Position numbers and translations under genes: made by a program. Below, one piece after another: positions 37,999-46,815 of a stretch of DNA of 64,000 bases. This DNA comes from Streptomyces sindenensis (GTDB lineage: Bacteria; Actinomycetota; Actinomycetes; Streptomycetales; Streptomycetaceae), in the NCBI RefSeq assembly GCF_014649035.1, contig NZ_BMSG01000013.1:119558-183557 (forward strand), in the 5' to 3' direction. The first letter of the stretch is position 1; every line of letters starts with the position of its first letter. The notes beneath the pieces are model-generated. The model was not told the DNA's origin, did no database searches, and was given only the letters and a program-made list of their open reading frames with translations.

Positions 37999-40758
37999 TC
38001 AGCCCTCGTCGGCGGACGGCAGCGCCTGCTCGGTCCAGATGGTCTTGCCCGTCGGGGTGTACCGGGTGCCCCACCGCTGGACGAGCTGCGCCACGATGAA
38101 CAGGCCGCGCCCGCCCTCGTCGTCCTCCGCGCTGTGCCGCAGGTGGGGGGAGGTGTGCCCGGTGTCCGCCACCTCGCAGACCAGGGTGCGGTCCCGGATG
38201 AGGCGGAGCCCCAGCGGCCCGCCCGCGTACCGGACGGCGTTGGTGACCAGTTCGCTGACGACGAGCTGGGTCGCGAACACCAGCTCCTCCAGGCCCCAGG
38301 CCTCCAGTTGCCCGGTGGCCAGTTCGCGGGCGCGGCCCACCGACACCGGCTCCGCGCTCAGCTCCCAGTCGGCGACCCGCTCCGCGTCCAGTTCGCGGGT
38401 GCGGACCAGGAGCAGGGCCGTGTCGTCGGCGCTCGTGCCGCCGGGCACCAACGCGGCCACCGCCCGGTCGCAGAGCTCCTCCAGCGAAGCGGAACGGTCT
38501 GCGAGCACCCGGCCCAGCGTGTCGAGGCCATGGCCGATGTCGTGGTCCCGGCCCTCGACCAGACCGTCGGTGAACAGGGCCAGCAGACTGCCCACGGGCA
38601 GCTCGAACTCCCTCGCCTCGAACGGCAGGCCGCCGAGGCCCAGCGGCGGTCCGGCGGGCAGGTCCGGGAACGACACCCCGCCGTCGGGGTCGACGATCGC
38701 CGGCGGCAGATGCCCCGCCCGGGCCATGACGCACCGCCGGGAGACCGGATCGTAGACCGCGTACAGACAGGTCGCCCCGGTGGTGACGTCGTACGTCTCG
38801 ACGGCCCCGCCGTACGCGTCCGGCGGCTCCTCGGCCGGCTGCCCCACCAGGTCGTCCAGCCGGGTCAGCAACTCGTCGGGAGGCATGTCCAGTTGGGCGA
38901 AGGCCCGGACGGAGGTGCGCAGCCGCCCCATGGTGGCGGCGGCCTGGAGGCCGTGCCCGACGACGTCCCCCACCACCAGGCCGACCCGGGTCCCGGACAG
39001 CGGGATCACGTCGAACCAGTCCCCGCCGACGCCGGTCACGTCGTCGGCGGGCAGATAGCGGTAGGCCGTCCGGACCGCGGACCGGGGCGGCAGGTGGTGC
39101 GGCAGCAACTGCCGCTGGAGGGCGAGGGAGGCGGTGCGCTCGCGGGTGTAGCGGCGCGCGTTGTCGATGCAGACCGCGGCCCGGGCGGTCAGTTCGTCGG
39201 CCAGGGCCACCTCGCCGTTGTCGAACGTGGTCGCCCGGTCCGGGGCGGGCGTCCGGCCCGCGGCGTCCGGCCCGACACCCCGGTCGAAGGTGGCGAGCCC
39301 GAGGATGCCGCCCCCGGCCCGCAGAGGGACGACGAGGGTGCCCTCGTCGAGCACGAGCCCGCCGGAGGAGAGGCTGCGGTGCTGGGGGGACCCGGGCGGA
39401 TAGACGACCGGCGGATACGGGTGCGGGTGCCGGTCCTCACCGCAGGAGCTCGCCGCCCGGGACACACCGTCCGGTCCGGCCTCCGGGCCTTCCGGGCCCG
39501 GGCCTCGGAGATCCGGCAGACCGGGACCGGCGGCGCCCGGGGCGGTCTCCGGGGCGCCCGGGTCCGGGAGGGCCGGGTCCGGGGTGGCGGCCCCCGGCTC
39601 CGAGCGGTCCGCGACCCGGAGCAGTGACATGTCGGCCGGGCTGCCCACCGCCGCCGTCTCCCCGGTCACCGCGGCCCGCGTGACATCGACCCGTACGGTC
39701 GCGGCGAAGTCCGGCACCGCCACCTCGGCCATCTCCTCGGCGGTGGTGACCACGTCCAGGACCGTGCCGATCCTGCGGCCGGCCTCCACGAGGAGGGCCA
39801 GCCGCTCCTGGACCCGGTAGCGGTCGGTGATGTCGAACGCGTCCTCGCACACCCCGAACACGTGCCCGTGGGCGTCCTCCAGCCGGTAGTAGGCGCAGGA
39901 CCACAGATGATCCCGCCCCGGGTCGCTGGGCGGCTGCCCCCGGAAGTTCAGGTCGAGGATGGGCGCGCCGGTGTCGATCACCTGGTGCATGACGCCGGCG
40001 AGCGTCTGCGGGTAGCCCGGGGACACGAAGGAGCCGCCGGGGTACAGCTCGTCGGCCCGCATGCCCCGGAACGCGGCCAGCGGCTGCCCGATCTCCCGTT
40101 CGTAGGCGGTGTTGCACCAGGTCAGCCGCAGATCGGTGTCGTAGATCGCCAGCCCGACGGGCGACTGGGTGGCCAGCCCCTGGAGCAGGGCGATCCGGGA
40201 CTCCCAGTGGCGCAGTCCGCCCACCTCGGCCGCCACCAGGATCCGGTCCGGTGCGCCGGGACCACGGTCCGCCTCCCCGCCCGGCAGCGGGCACATCGCC
40301 GTCGCCACCAGCAGCTCACGGCCGTCCCGGGCGTGGGCCACGTGGATCTCGTTGCCGACGAGGGACGGCGGTGCGACGCCGGCGGCGGTCGTCCCCGGAA
40401 CCCCGGTCGTTGCCCCGGTCGTCCCCGGAACCCCGGTCGTTGCCCCGGTCGTTCCGGAAAGCCCCGGCGTGCCGGATGCCTGGGCCGCTTTTGCCGGGGG
40501 AACGCCCCCCACCGGGTGTACGGAGAGGAACGCGCTCAGCGGCCGCCCCAGGGCTTCGGCAGGTCCGTAGCCCAGAAGCTCGGCCGCCGCCGGACTCCAG
40601 CCGATGACGGTGCTCCCGGCGTCCAGCACCACCGTGGCCGCCCTGGTGATGTCCAGAGGCCCACGGAAATCGGCGCTCTCCGCCGTGTTCGCCGCGCTCA
40701 CAGCGCGGCCCCGGCCCGGTTCATTACTCTCAGAATCGGCCCTGCCCGGGAGCCGCAC
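37999..40758 (-). CDS. PAS/GAF/SpoIIE-type PP2C phosphatase with C-terminal HATPase domain
   Basis: A 919-residue cytoplasmic regulator. Domain order: a PAS-like domain (about 35-150, VIGWSPAAAELLGYGPAEALG), a second PAS domain (about 195-310, GLAIYDTDLRLTWCNTAYEREIG), a GAF domain (about 320-545), the SpoIIE/PP2C catalytic domain (about 565-770, with GGDWFDVIPLSG and VGDVVGHGLQAAATMG providing metal ligands), and an RsbW-like ATPase domain (about 785-915, with SELVTNAVRYAGG and EGGRGLFIV). Streptomyces has many such proteins that act on anti-sigma antagonists. The start is GTG 40758 or possibly GTG 40701. No partner anti-anti-sigma gene is adjacent. Confidence 0.9.
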   Translation of the reverse strand: MRLPGRADSESNEPGRGRAVSAANTAESADFRGPLDITRAATVVLDAGSTVIGWSPAAAELLGYGPAEALGRPLSAFLSVHPVGGVPPAKAAQASGTPGLSGTTGATTGVPGTTGATTGVPGTTAAGVAPPSLVGNEIHVAHARDGRELLVATAMCPLPGGEADRGPGAPDRILVAAEVGGLRHWESRIALLQGLATQSPVGLAIYDTDLRLTWCNTAYEREIGQPLAAFRGMRADELYPGGSFVSPGYPQTLAGVMHQVIDTGAPILDLNFRGQPPSDPGRDHLWSCAYYRLEDAHGHVFGVCEDAFDITDRYRVQERLALLVEAGRRIGTVLDVVTTAEEMAEVAVPDFAATVRVDVTRAAVTGETAAVGSPADMSLLRVADRSEPGAATPDPALPDPGAPETAPGAAGPGLPDLRGPGPEGPEAGPDGVSRAASSCGEDRHPHPYPPVVYPPGSPQHRSLSSGGLVLDEGTLVVPLRAGGGILGLATFDRGVGPDAAGRTPAPDRATTFDNGEVALADELTARAAVCIDNARRYTRERTASLALQRQLLPHHLPPRSAVRTAYRYLPADDVTGVGGDWFDVIPLSGTRVGLVVGDVVGHGLQAAATMGRLRTSVRAFAQLDMPPDELLTRLDDLVGQPAEEPPDAYGGAVETYDVTTGATCLYAVYDPVSRRCVMARAGHLPPAIVDPDGGVSFPDLPAGPPLGLGGLPFEAREFELPVGSLLALFTDGLVEGRDHDIGHGLDTLGRVLADRSASLEELCDRAVAALVPGGTSADDTALLLVRTRELDAERVADWELSAEPVSVGRARELATGQLEAWGLEELVFATQLVVSELVTNAVRYAGGPLGLRLIRDRTLVCEVADTGHTSPHLRHSAEDDEGGRGLFIVAQLVQRWGTRYTPTGKTIWTEQALPSADEG
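40388..40457. repeat. 30-nt tandem repeat inside the phosphatase gene
   Basis: Two identical 30-nt units (40388-40417, 40418-40447) and a partial third encode the ten-residue repeat TGATTGVPGT in a linker within the first PAS region. The frame is kept, so unit number could vary between strains without breaking the gene. Confidence 0.7.
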
Positions 40759-40797
40759 AACCGCGGAGCCCCGGGGTGCCGCCTCGGAAAGCCGGGG

Positions 40798-41427
40798 TCA
40801 GCGCACCCCGTCGGGCCGGAACTGCACGCTCACGCGTGGCCCGACGGCCCGCGCGGTCTTGGGGATCGCGTGCTCCCAGGTGCGCTGACAGCTGCCGCCC
40901 ATGACGATCAGGTCGCCGTGGCCGAGCCGCCTGCGGAGGGGGGAGGGCCCCGGGCGGCGCGGCCGCAGCGCCAGGTACCGAGGCGCTCCCAGCGAGAGGA
41001 TCGCGACCATCGTGTCCTCGCTGCTTCCCCGCCCGCTGGTGTCCCCGTGCCAGGCGACCCCGTCCCGCCCGTCACGGTAGAAGCACAGCCCGGCCGTGGT
41101 GAACGGTTCGCCCAGCTCAGCGGCGTAATGATCGCCCAGCTCGGTGCGGGCGGCCTCCAGCGCCGGATGGGGCAGGGGGTCCTGGCGGCCGAAGAAGGCC
41201 AGCAGCCGGGGGACCGCGACCACGCGCTCGTACATCACGCGCTGCTCGGCCCGCCAGGCGACATCCCGCACCAGCGTCTCGAACAGCGTGTCCGCGCCCC
41301 TGAGCCACTGCGGCAGTACGTCGATCCAGGCCCCGTGGCCGAGATCGGTGCGCCGCAGTCCGCTCAGGGGGCGGGTGCCGACCTCGTCCTCCTGGTCGAA
41401 AAGCGAGCTTTGCAGGTGTACGGCCAT
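40798..41427 (-). CDS. alkB: AlkB-family Fe(II)/2-oxoglutarate-dependent dioxygenase
   Basis: A 209-residue dioxygenase of the AlkB family, which removes alkyl groups from DNA or RNA bases by oxidative demethylation. The iron-binding HxD is in WHGDTSG near residue 126, the distal His is in WEHAIPK near residue 188, and the 2-oxoglutarate-binding arginines are in GPRVSVQFRP. FTTAGLCFYRDGRDG precedes the HxD. The length is typical. It is a single gene, 40 nt downstream of the choline-oxidase-type gene's stop in the opposite order of transcription units, with its own promoter region. Confidence 0.9.
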   Translation of the reverse strand: MAVHLQSSLFDQEDEVGTRPLSGLRRTDLGHGAWIDVLPQWLRGADTLFETLVRDVAWRAEQRVMYERVVAVPRLLAFFGRQDPLPHPALEAARTELGDHYAAELGEPFTTAGLCFYRDGRDGVAWHGDTSGRGSSEDTMVAILSLGAPRYLALRPRRPGPSPLRRRLGHGDLIVMGGSCQRTWEHAIPKTARAVGPRVSVQFRPDGVR

Positions 41428-41466
41428 GAAGAGAGCGTAACGTCATTCGAGCATACGTGCGAATAC

Positions 41467-43044
41467 TTAGCGCGTGACCGGGGTGGGGCCGTCCTTGATC
41501 AGATCGGCGCACTTCTCGCCGATCATCATCGTGGTGATGCACGGATTGACCGTCGGCAGGAACGGCATGACCGACGCGTCGGCCACCCGCAGACCGGTGA
41601 CGCCCTTCACCCGCAACTGGGGGTCGAGCGGCGAGTCCGGGTCCTCCGCCGGCCCCATGCGGACGGTTCCGGCCGGGTGGTAGACGGTGTTGTGCGTCTC
41701 GCGGATGTAGTCGAACAGCTCCGCGTCCGTGGTCGCGCCGGGCCCCGGAGCCAGCTCGGCCCCGGCCCACGCGGCCATCTCCGGCCGCGCCACGATCTCC
41801 CGCGCCAGCCGCAGCCCGTAGGTCATCACCCGTACGTCGTGCTCGTCGGTGAAGTAGCGCGGATCGACCCGCGGCTTGTCCCGGAAGTCCCGGGTCCGCA
41901 GCCGCACCGTGCCCCGGGACCGGGCGCGGGTGACGTTCGGCGTGAGGCAGAACGCGTTGTCGGCGGTCGGGTAGCCGCGCCGGTAGGTGTTCATGTCGAA
42001 CGGCACCGAGCCGTAGTGGAACATCAGGTCCGGCCGGTCGAGCCCCGGCTCGGTGTCCGCGAAGATCCCGATCTCCCACCACTGGGTCGACGAGGTGACC
42101 ATGGGCTGCTTCGCCTCCCACATGATCACGCCCTCCGGGTGGTCCTGGAGGTGCGAGCCGACGCCGGGGGAGTCCACCCGTACGTCCACCCCGGTCTCCC
42201 GCAGATGCCCGGCCGGCCCGATACCGGACAGCATCAGCAGCTTGGGCGAGTCGATCGCCCCGCAGGAGACGATCACCTCGCGCCGCGCCCGCACCCTCCC
42301 GCTGTGCACGGTGTCGGGCTCCAGGTACTCCACCCCCGTGCACCGCTCGCCGTCGAACAGCAGCCGCTTCGCCTGGAGCCCGGTCCGTACCTCCAGGTTG
42401 GGCCGCTTCCCCAGCACCGGGTGCAGATACGACACCGAGGCCGAGGAACGGGTGCCGTCCGCGCGGGCGTTGATCTGGAACCAGTGCGCGCCCCGGATCA
42501 CGGTCGAGCCGGTGTTGAACGGGACGGTGGGGATGCCCGCCGTCGCGCACGCCTCCAGCAGGGCCGTACCGCACGGGTCGCGGGGCGGTACGGTCCGGAT
42601 GGTGACGGGGCCGGAGCGGCCGTGGTGGTCGCCGGGTGCGTCATTGGTCTCCAGGCGGCGGTAGAGCGGGAAGCAGTCGGCCGCGCTCCACCCGGTGCAG
42701 CCCAGCGCGCCCCACTCGTCGAGGTCCTCGGCCGGGGCCCAGAAGGCGATGCAGGAGTTGTGCGAGGAGCAGCCGCCGAGCACCTTGGCGCGGGCGTGCC
42801 GCAGGAAGCTGTTGCCCCGCTCCTGCGGCTCCACCGGATAGTCCCAGTCGTAGCCGGACTCCAGCAGGGCCATCCACCTCTCCAGCCGCAGGACGCTGTC
42901 GTCGCCGACGTCCGAGGGGCCCGCCTCCAGTACACAGACGGTGACGTCGGGGTCCTCGGTGAGCCGGGCGGCGACGACGGCACCGGCGGTACCGCCGCCG
43001 ACGACGACGTAGTCGAATGCGGGTGCAGGGCCTGCTTCGGGCAT
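41467..43044 (-). CDS. GMC-family choline dehydrogenase/oxidase-like flavoprotein
   Basis: A 525-residue GMC oxidoreductase. The FAD motif VVVGGGTAGAVVAARL starts at residue 12. GNSFLRHARAKVLGGCSSHN near residue 77 is the GMC signature, and the active-site histidine region is NTVYHPAGTVRMGP near residue 453, with NPCITTMMIGEK near residue 498. It is the last gene of a minus-strand operon after a betaine-aldehyde-dehydrogenase-type gene and an APC permease, so choline to betaine aldehyde oxidation is the likely step. Other alcohols remain possible. Confidence 0.87.
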   Translation of the reverse strand: MPEAGPAPAFDYVVVGGGTAGAVVAARLTEDPDVTVCVLEAGPSDVGDDSVLRLERWMALLESGYDWDYPVEPQERGNSFLRHARAKVLGGCSSHNSCIAFWAPAEDLDEWGALGCTGWSAADCFPLYRRLETNDAPGDHHGRSGPVTIRTVPPRDPCGTALLEACATAGIPTVPFNTGSTVIRGAHWFQINARADGTRSSASVSYLHPVLGKRPNLEVRTGLQAKRLLFDGERCTGVEYLEPDTVHSGRVRARREVIVSCGAIDSPKLLMLSGIGPAGHLRETGVDVRVDSPGVGSHLQDHPEGVIMWEAKQPMVTSSTQWWEIGIFADTEPGLDRPDLMFHYGSVPFDMNTYRRGYPTADNAFCLTPNVTRARSRGTVRLRTRDFRDKPRVDPRYFTDEHDVRVMTYGLRLAREIVARPEMAAWAGAELAPGPGATTDAELFDYIRETHNTVYHPAGTVRMGPAEDPDSPLDPQLRVKGVTGLRVADASVMPFLPTVNPCITTMMIGEKCADLIKDGPTPVTR

Positions 43045-43059
43045 CGGGTCTCCAGGATT

Positions 43060-44640
43060 TCAGCCGGCCGGGGGAGGCGGGGCGGGGTCGGTGGGGTCGT
43101 CCTGGGCCTCGAAGCGGTGCTCGACGAGTACGCCGGTCCGGTGACGCTGGACGAACCAGTAGTAGGCGAAGCCGCCGAGCGCGACGACGCCGATGAACAG
43201 GAACGCCCCCCAGCGCAGATACCAGTGCTGCGGGCCGGTCGCGTTGTACACCTCGGCGCGCGGCCAGGCCAGGTTGAGCGACATGGCCGCGCCCCAGAGC
43301 ACGGCGAGCACATTGACGGGCAGGCCCCAGCGGCCCAGCGAGAACGCGCCCTCGCGCGGCTCCCAGCCGCCGCGCAGCCGGCGCACCAGCATGGGCGCGG
43401 TGACCAGCAGATACGCCAGGTAGATCATGATGATCGCGATGCTGGTGATCACCGAGAAGATCTGCGGCTGGTTGATGTTCACGACCAGGATGACGACGCC
43501 GACCGCCCCGATCAGCACGGCGGGCACCACGGGGGTCTTGAACCGGGGACTGACCTTGGCCAGCTTCGATCCGGCGGGCAGGTTGTTGTCCCGCGCCATG
43601 GCGAACATCAGCCGGATCCCGGCCGCCTGCACGGCCAGCACGCAGACCGTGATCGCGACGACCACCGCCCAGAGGAAGATCTCCCCGACCCGTTCGCCGA
43701 GCGTCGCCAGCACCACGTACTGGAGTCCGCCGGTGGAGAGTTCCCCGGCCTTGAGGTCCGGCACCGAGAGCAGCGCGAAGAGCAGGATGAACGCGCCGAT
43801 CAGGAACGACGCGATGAGCGCCCGCAGGATGGCGCGGGGCGCGTTGCGCCCGGGGTTGTGCGACTCCTCACCGAGCGAGGACGCGGTGTCGAAGCCGTAC
43901 ATCACATAGGCGGAGGCCAGCGACGCGGTGAGGAACGCGCCGAAGTAGCCGAGCGACTGGCCGCTGCCCAGCCCGTACGTCTCCGTCAGCGCGGTGCTGG
44001 GGCCCCGGGTGATGTGCGCGCCCAGGAAGACGATCAGGGCCACGGCCGCGATCAGCTCGATGAAGACGCCCGCGGAGTTGATCCTGGCCATGAGCCGGAC
44101 GCCGAACGCGTTGACCAGCGTGGAGAACAGGATCAGCACACTGCCCAGCAGGACGGCGTTGGCCGCCTGGTCGTTCCGGCCGCTCCCGTCGCCCACGAAC
44201 TGGAACCACCCGTCGATCTGCGGCAGCGTGATCTGGTAGGCCAGCGCCACCGCCGACAGGGTGACCATGGTGGCCGTCATCATCATCCAGCCGCCGAGCC
44301 AGCCGACGTGCGGACCGCCCATCTTCTTGGCCCAGTTGTAGACCGAGCCGGCCACCGGATAGCGGGCGGCCAGCTCGCAGAAGCACAGGGCCACCATCAG
44401 CTGCCCGCAGAAGACCATCGGCCAGGACCACCAGTAGGCGGGGCCGCCGAAGGTGACGCCGAAGTAGAACAGCTGGAAGGTGACGGTCAGGATCGAGATG
44501 TAGCTGATCCCGGCGGCGAAGGTGTGGAAGTTGCCGAGCGTGCGCCGCAGTTCGGGCCGGTACCCCAGCTCGCCGAGCGCGTCGTCGTCATGGCTGCTGT
44601 CCGGCACCGCCCGGCCCGCGGACCCCTTGGTCCGGCTCAC
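43060..44640 (-). CDS. APC-family amino-acid/choline permease
   Basis: A 526-residue permease with about 12 membrane helices, starting at GTG 44640 and overlapping the aldehyde dehydrogenase stop by GTGA. The segments FHTFAAGISYISILTVTFQLF, PVAGSVYNWAKKMGGPHVG and SLASAYVMYGFDTASSLGEES are those of the amino acid/choline transporter subgroup that includes GABA and choline permeases. It sits between genes for a betaine-aldehyde-dehydrogenase-type enzyme and a choline-oxidase-type enzyme, so choline or a related quaternary amine is the likely substrate; this is inference. Confidence 0.86.
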   Translation of the reverse strand: MSRTKGSAGRAVPDSSHDDDALGELGYRPELRRTLGNFHTFAAGISYISILTVTFQLFYFGVTFGGPAYWWSWPMVFCGQLMVALCFCELAARYPVAGSVYNWAKKMGGPHVGWLGGWMMMTATMVTLSAVALAYQITLPQIDGWFQFVGDGSGRNDQAANAVLLGSVLILFSTLVNAFGVRLMARINSAGVFIELIAAVALIVFLGAHITRGPSTALTETYGLGSGQSLGYFGAFLTASLASAYVMYGFDTASSLGEESHNPGRNAPRAILRALIASFLIGAFILLFALLSVPDLKAGELSTGGLQYVVLATLGERVGEIFLWAVVVAITVCVLAVQAAGIRLMFAMARDNNLPAGSKLAKVSPRFKTPVVPAVLIGAVGVVILVVNINQPQIFSVITSIAIIMIYLAYLLVTAPMLVRRLRGGWEPREGAFSLGRWGLPVNVLAVLWGAAMSLNLAWPRAEVYNATGPQHWYLRWGAFLFIGVVALGGFAYYWFVQRHRTGVLVEHRFEAQDDPTDPAPPPPAG

Positions 44641-46106
44641 TCGAACCACCGCTGAGGGGTGGCGGCGGCATTGCGCCAGATGTGCTTGGCCTCCTGGTAC
44701 TCGGCGAGCCCCGCGGGCCCCAGCTCCCGGCCGAAACCGGACTGCTTCATCCCGCCCCACTCCGCCTGCGGTACGTAGGGGTGGAAGTCGTTGATCCACA
44801 CGGTGCCGGCCCGCAGCCGCGACGCCACCCGGTGGGCCCGCCCGCCGTCCTGCGTCCAGACCGCGCCCGCCAGCCCGTACACGGTGTCGTTGGCCAGCCG
44901 GACCGCGTCGTCCTCGTCCCGGAACCGCTCGACGGTGAGCACCGGACCGAACGACTCGTCCTGCACCACGGACATCGAGGTGGCGCACTCGTCCAGCACG
45001 GTGGGCGGGTAGTAGAAACCGTCCGCCAGCGCCGGATCGTCGGGCCGCGCACCGCCGCAGCGCAGCACCGCGCCCTCGGCGATGCCCTCCGCCACGTACG
45101 CCTCGACCTTGTCGCGGTGCGCGGCGGAGATCAGCGGACCGCTGCGGGCGTCCTCGTCGAACGGCCCGCCGAGCCTGATCCGGCCCGCCCGCTCCACCAG
45201 CTCGTCCACGAACCGGTCGTGCAGCTCGTCCTGCACGAGGAGCCGCGCCCCGGCGGAGCAGACCTGCCCCGAGTGCAGGAACACCGCCATCAGCGCGTAG
45301 TCGACGGCGGTGTCGAAGTCGGCGTCGGCGAACACGATGTTGGGATTCTTGCCGCCCAGCTCCAGTGCGACCTTCTTCACGGTGGGCGCGGCGGCCGCCA
45401 TGATGCGCCGCCCGGTGGCCAGCCCTCCGGTGAACGACACCAGGTCGACCCGCGGATCCTCGGTCAACGGCGCCCCGACGTCCGCGCCCGCCCCGAGCAC
45501 CAGATTGGCCACCCCGTCCGGCAGCCCGGCTTCGGCCAGCAGCCGCATCAGCAGGACGGCGGTGTGCGGGGTCAGCTCGCTCGGCTTGAGGACGAACGTG
45601 TTGCCGGCCCCGAGCGCCGGGGCGACCTTCCAGGCGGTCTGGAGCAGCGGATAGTTCCACGGGGTGATGAGCGCGCACACCCCGACCGGCTCGTACACGA
45701 TCCGGCTGTCGACGTCCGCGAGCCCGGTGTCGACGACCCGCCCCGCGTCCCCGGCCGCGACGAGGTTGCCGAAGTACCGGAAGCAGTCGGCGATGTCGTC
45801 CATGTCGTAGGCGCTCTCGACGAGCCGCTTGCCCGTGTCCAGCGACTCGGCCCGCGCGAAGGCGTCCTTGTCCCGCTCCAGCAGCTCCGCCACCCGCAGC
45901 AGCAGCCGCCCCCGCTCGGCGGCGGGCGTCCCCGGCCAGGGCCCCCGGTCGAAGGCGGCCCGCGCGGCTGCCACAGCGGCGTCGGCGTCCTGCGCCCCGC
46001 CCTCGTCGACGGTGGCGACCAGCGTGCCGTCGGCCGGACAGCGGATCTCCCGCTTCCGCCCCTCGGCGGCAGCGGTCCACTGGCCATCGATGAACAGCTC
46101 CGGCAT
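44637..46106 (-). CDS. Betaine-aldehyde-dehydrogenase-type aldehyde dehydrogenase
   Basis: A 489-residue NAD(P)-dependent aldehyde dehydrogenase. The Rossmann region has ITPWNYPLLQTAWKVAPALG near residue 150, the general-base glutamate is in VALELGGKNPNIVF near residue 253, and the catalytic cysteine is in HSGQVCSAGARL near residue 286. PQAEWGGMKQSGFGRELG is near the C-terminus. The ATG at 46106 follows AGGAGGAGCCC, an excellent ribosome binding site; upstream in-frame extension to 46436 is unlikely. It is the first gene of an operon with a permease and a choline-oxidase-type enzyme, consistent with glycine betaine synthesis or choline catabolism. Confidence 0.9.
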   Translation of the reverse strand: MPELFIDGQWTAAAEGRKREIRCPADGTLVATVDEGGAQDADAAVAAARAAFDRGPWPGTPAAERGRLLLRVAELLERDKDAFARAESLDTGKRLVESAYDMDDIADCFRYFGNLVAAGDAGRVVDTGLADVDSRIVYEPVGVCALITPWNYPLLQTAWKVAPALGAGNTFVLKPSELTPHTAVLLMRLLAEAGLPDGVANLVLGAGADVGAPLTEDPRVDLVSFTGGLATGRRIMAAAAPTVKKVALELGGKNPNIVFADADFDTAVDYALMAVFLHSGQVCSAGARLLVQDELHDRFVDELVERAGRIRLGGPFDEDARSGPLISAAHRDKVEAYVAEGIAEGAVLRCGGARPDDPALADGFYYPPTVLDECATSMSVVQDESFGPVLTVERFRDEDDAVRLANDTVYGLAGAVWTQDGGRAHRVASRLRAGTVWINDFHPYVPQAEWGGMKQSGFGRELGPAGLAEYQEAKHIWRNAAATPQRWFE

Positions 46107-46314
46107 GGGCTCCTCCTGTACGGGGCCGGGCCGGGCGCCCCGCCGGGCGCGGGTCACGGCACCCACCGGCTGCCTGCGCGACGACGTCAGCACAGACGGT
46201 AAGGGCGGCGGGGCGGGCGCGCTCGGCGGGCGCGGCCGACCGGGGGAGGGGGCGCCGGGCACGGCCGGGAGCCGCTCATCCGCTTTCAGCGCGCTGCCCG
46301 CCCCCACCGCCCGA

Positions 46315-46320
46315 TAGGAT
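46315..46320 (+). promoter_or_regulatory. -10-like TAGGAT element of the T7SS-like module
   Basis: CGATAGGAT at 46312-46320 precedes the first gene of the module by about 45 nt. Similar CGATAGGATC and CGTTAGGATC elements recur at 48561-48569 and 48809-48817 downstream of the module. No clear -35 is visible. Confidence 0.4.
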
Positions 46321-46362
46321 TTCCTGCTGGGCCGAGTCGTATGACAACAGCGTGGGGGATGC

Positions 46363-46815
46363 GTGTCTTTCGATGAAGAGTGGGCCAACCTGAAAGCGGA
46401 GGCGCTCGCGCGCCAGGCCGCCGGTATGCAGCTCAATCAGTTGCCGGCTGACGCCGGAGGCAGTCCGGGAGGCGCGCCTGCGGACGGCGCTCTCGACTAC
46501 AACAGCGCGTCCATCAACGGGAACGCCAATCTGCTGATCGAGATCGCAGGATTCCTGCACGAGGGCCGCCCGGACGGCGACCTGTGCACCATGGCTCGCG
46601 ATCCGAGGTCGCACAGCGACGTGGCCGCGCAGGTGGAACGATTCGGCAGATTCGCCGACGACCAGTACCAGGACGCGGTCGCGCTGTTCGCAGCCCTCGC
46701 CACGCGGCTCCGGACCGCCGGCTCGAACCTGGTGACCGTGGACGACGACCGTGCACGTCAGTTCCTGGACACGGTTCTGCGTGACGGCAGCTACATACCG
46801 CCGGAGGCGAAGTGA
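46363..46815 (+). CDS. Small Streptomyces protein of a T7SS-linked family
   Basis: A 150-residue soluble protein starting at GTG 46363. It begins SFDEEWANLKAEALARQAAGMQLNQL, a start I recognise from a Streptomyces family of small helical proteins placed before larger secreted-toxin-like proteins. It is predicted mainly helical with a central VERFGRFADDQYQDAVALFAALATRLRTAG, similar in style to ESX/WXG100-like proteins but lacking a WxG motif. It overlaps the next gene by GTGA. A role as chaperone or co-secreted partner is inferred. Confidence 0.7.
   Translation: MSFDEEWANLKAEALARQAAGMQLNQLPADAGGSPGGAPADGALDYNSASINGNANLLIEIAGFLHEGRPDGDLCTMARDPRSHSDVAAQVERFGRFADDQYQDAVALFAALATRLRTAGSNLVTVDDDRARQFLDTVLRDGSYIPPEAK

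Noticed and set aside
39862..44655. Plus-strand open frame of 1597 codons
   Set aside because: It runs opposite four clear minus-strand genes (phosphatase, AlkB-like, choline-oxidase-like, permease), and its composition is a mirror of their codons.
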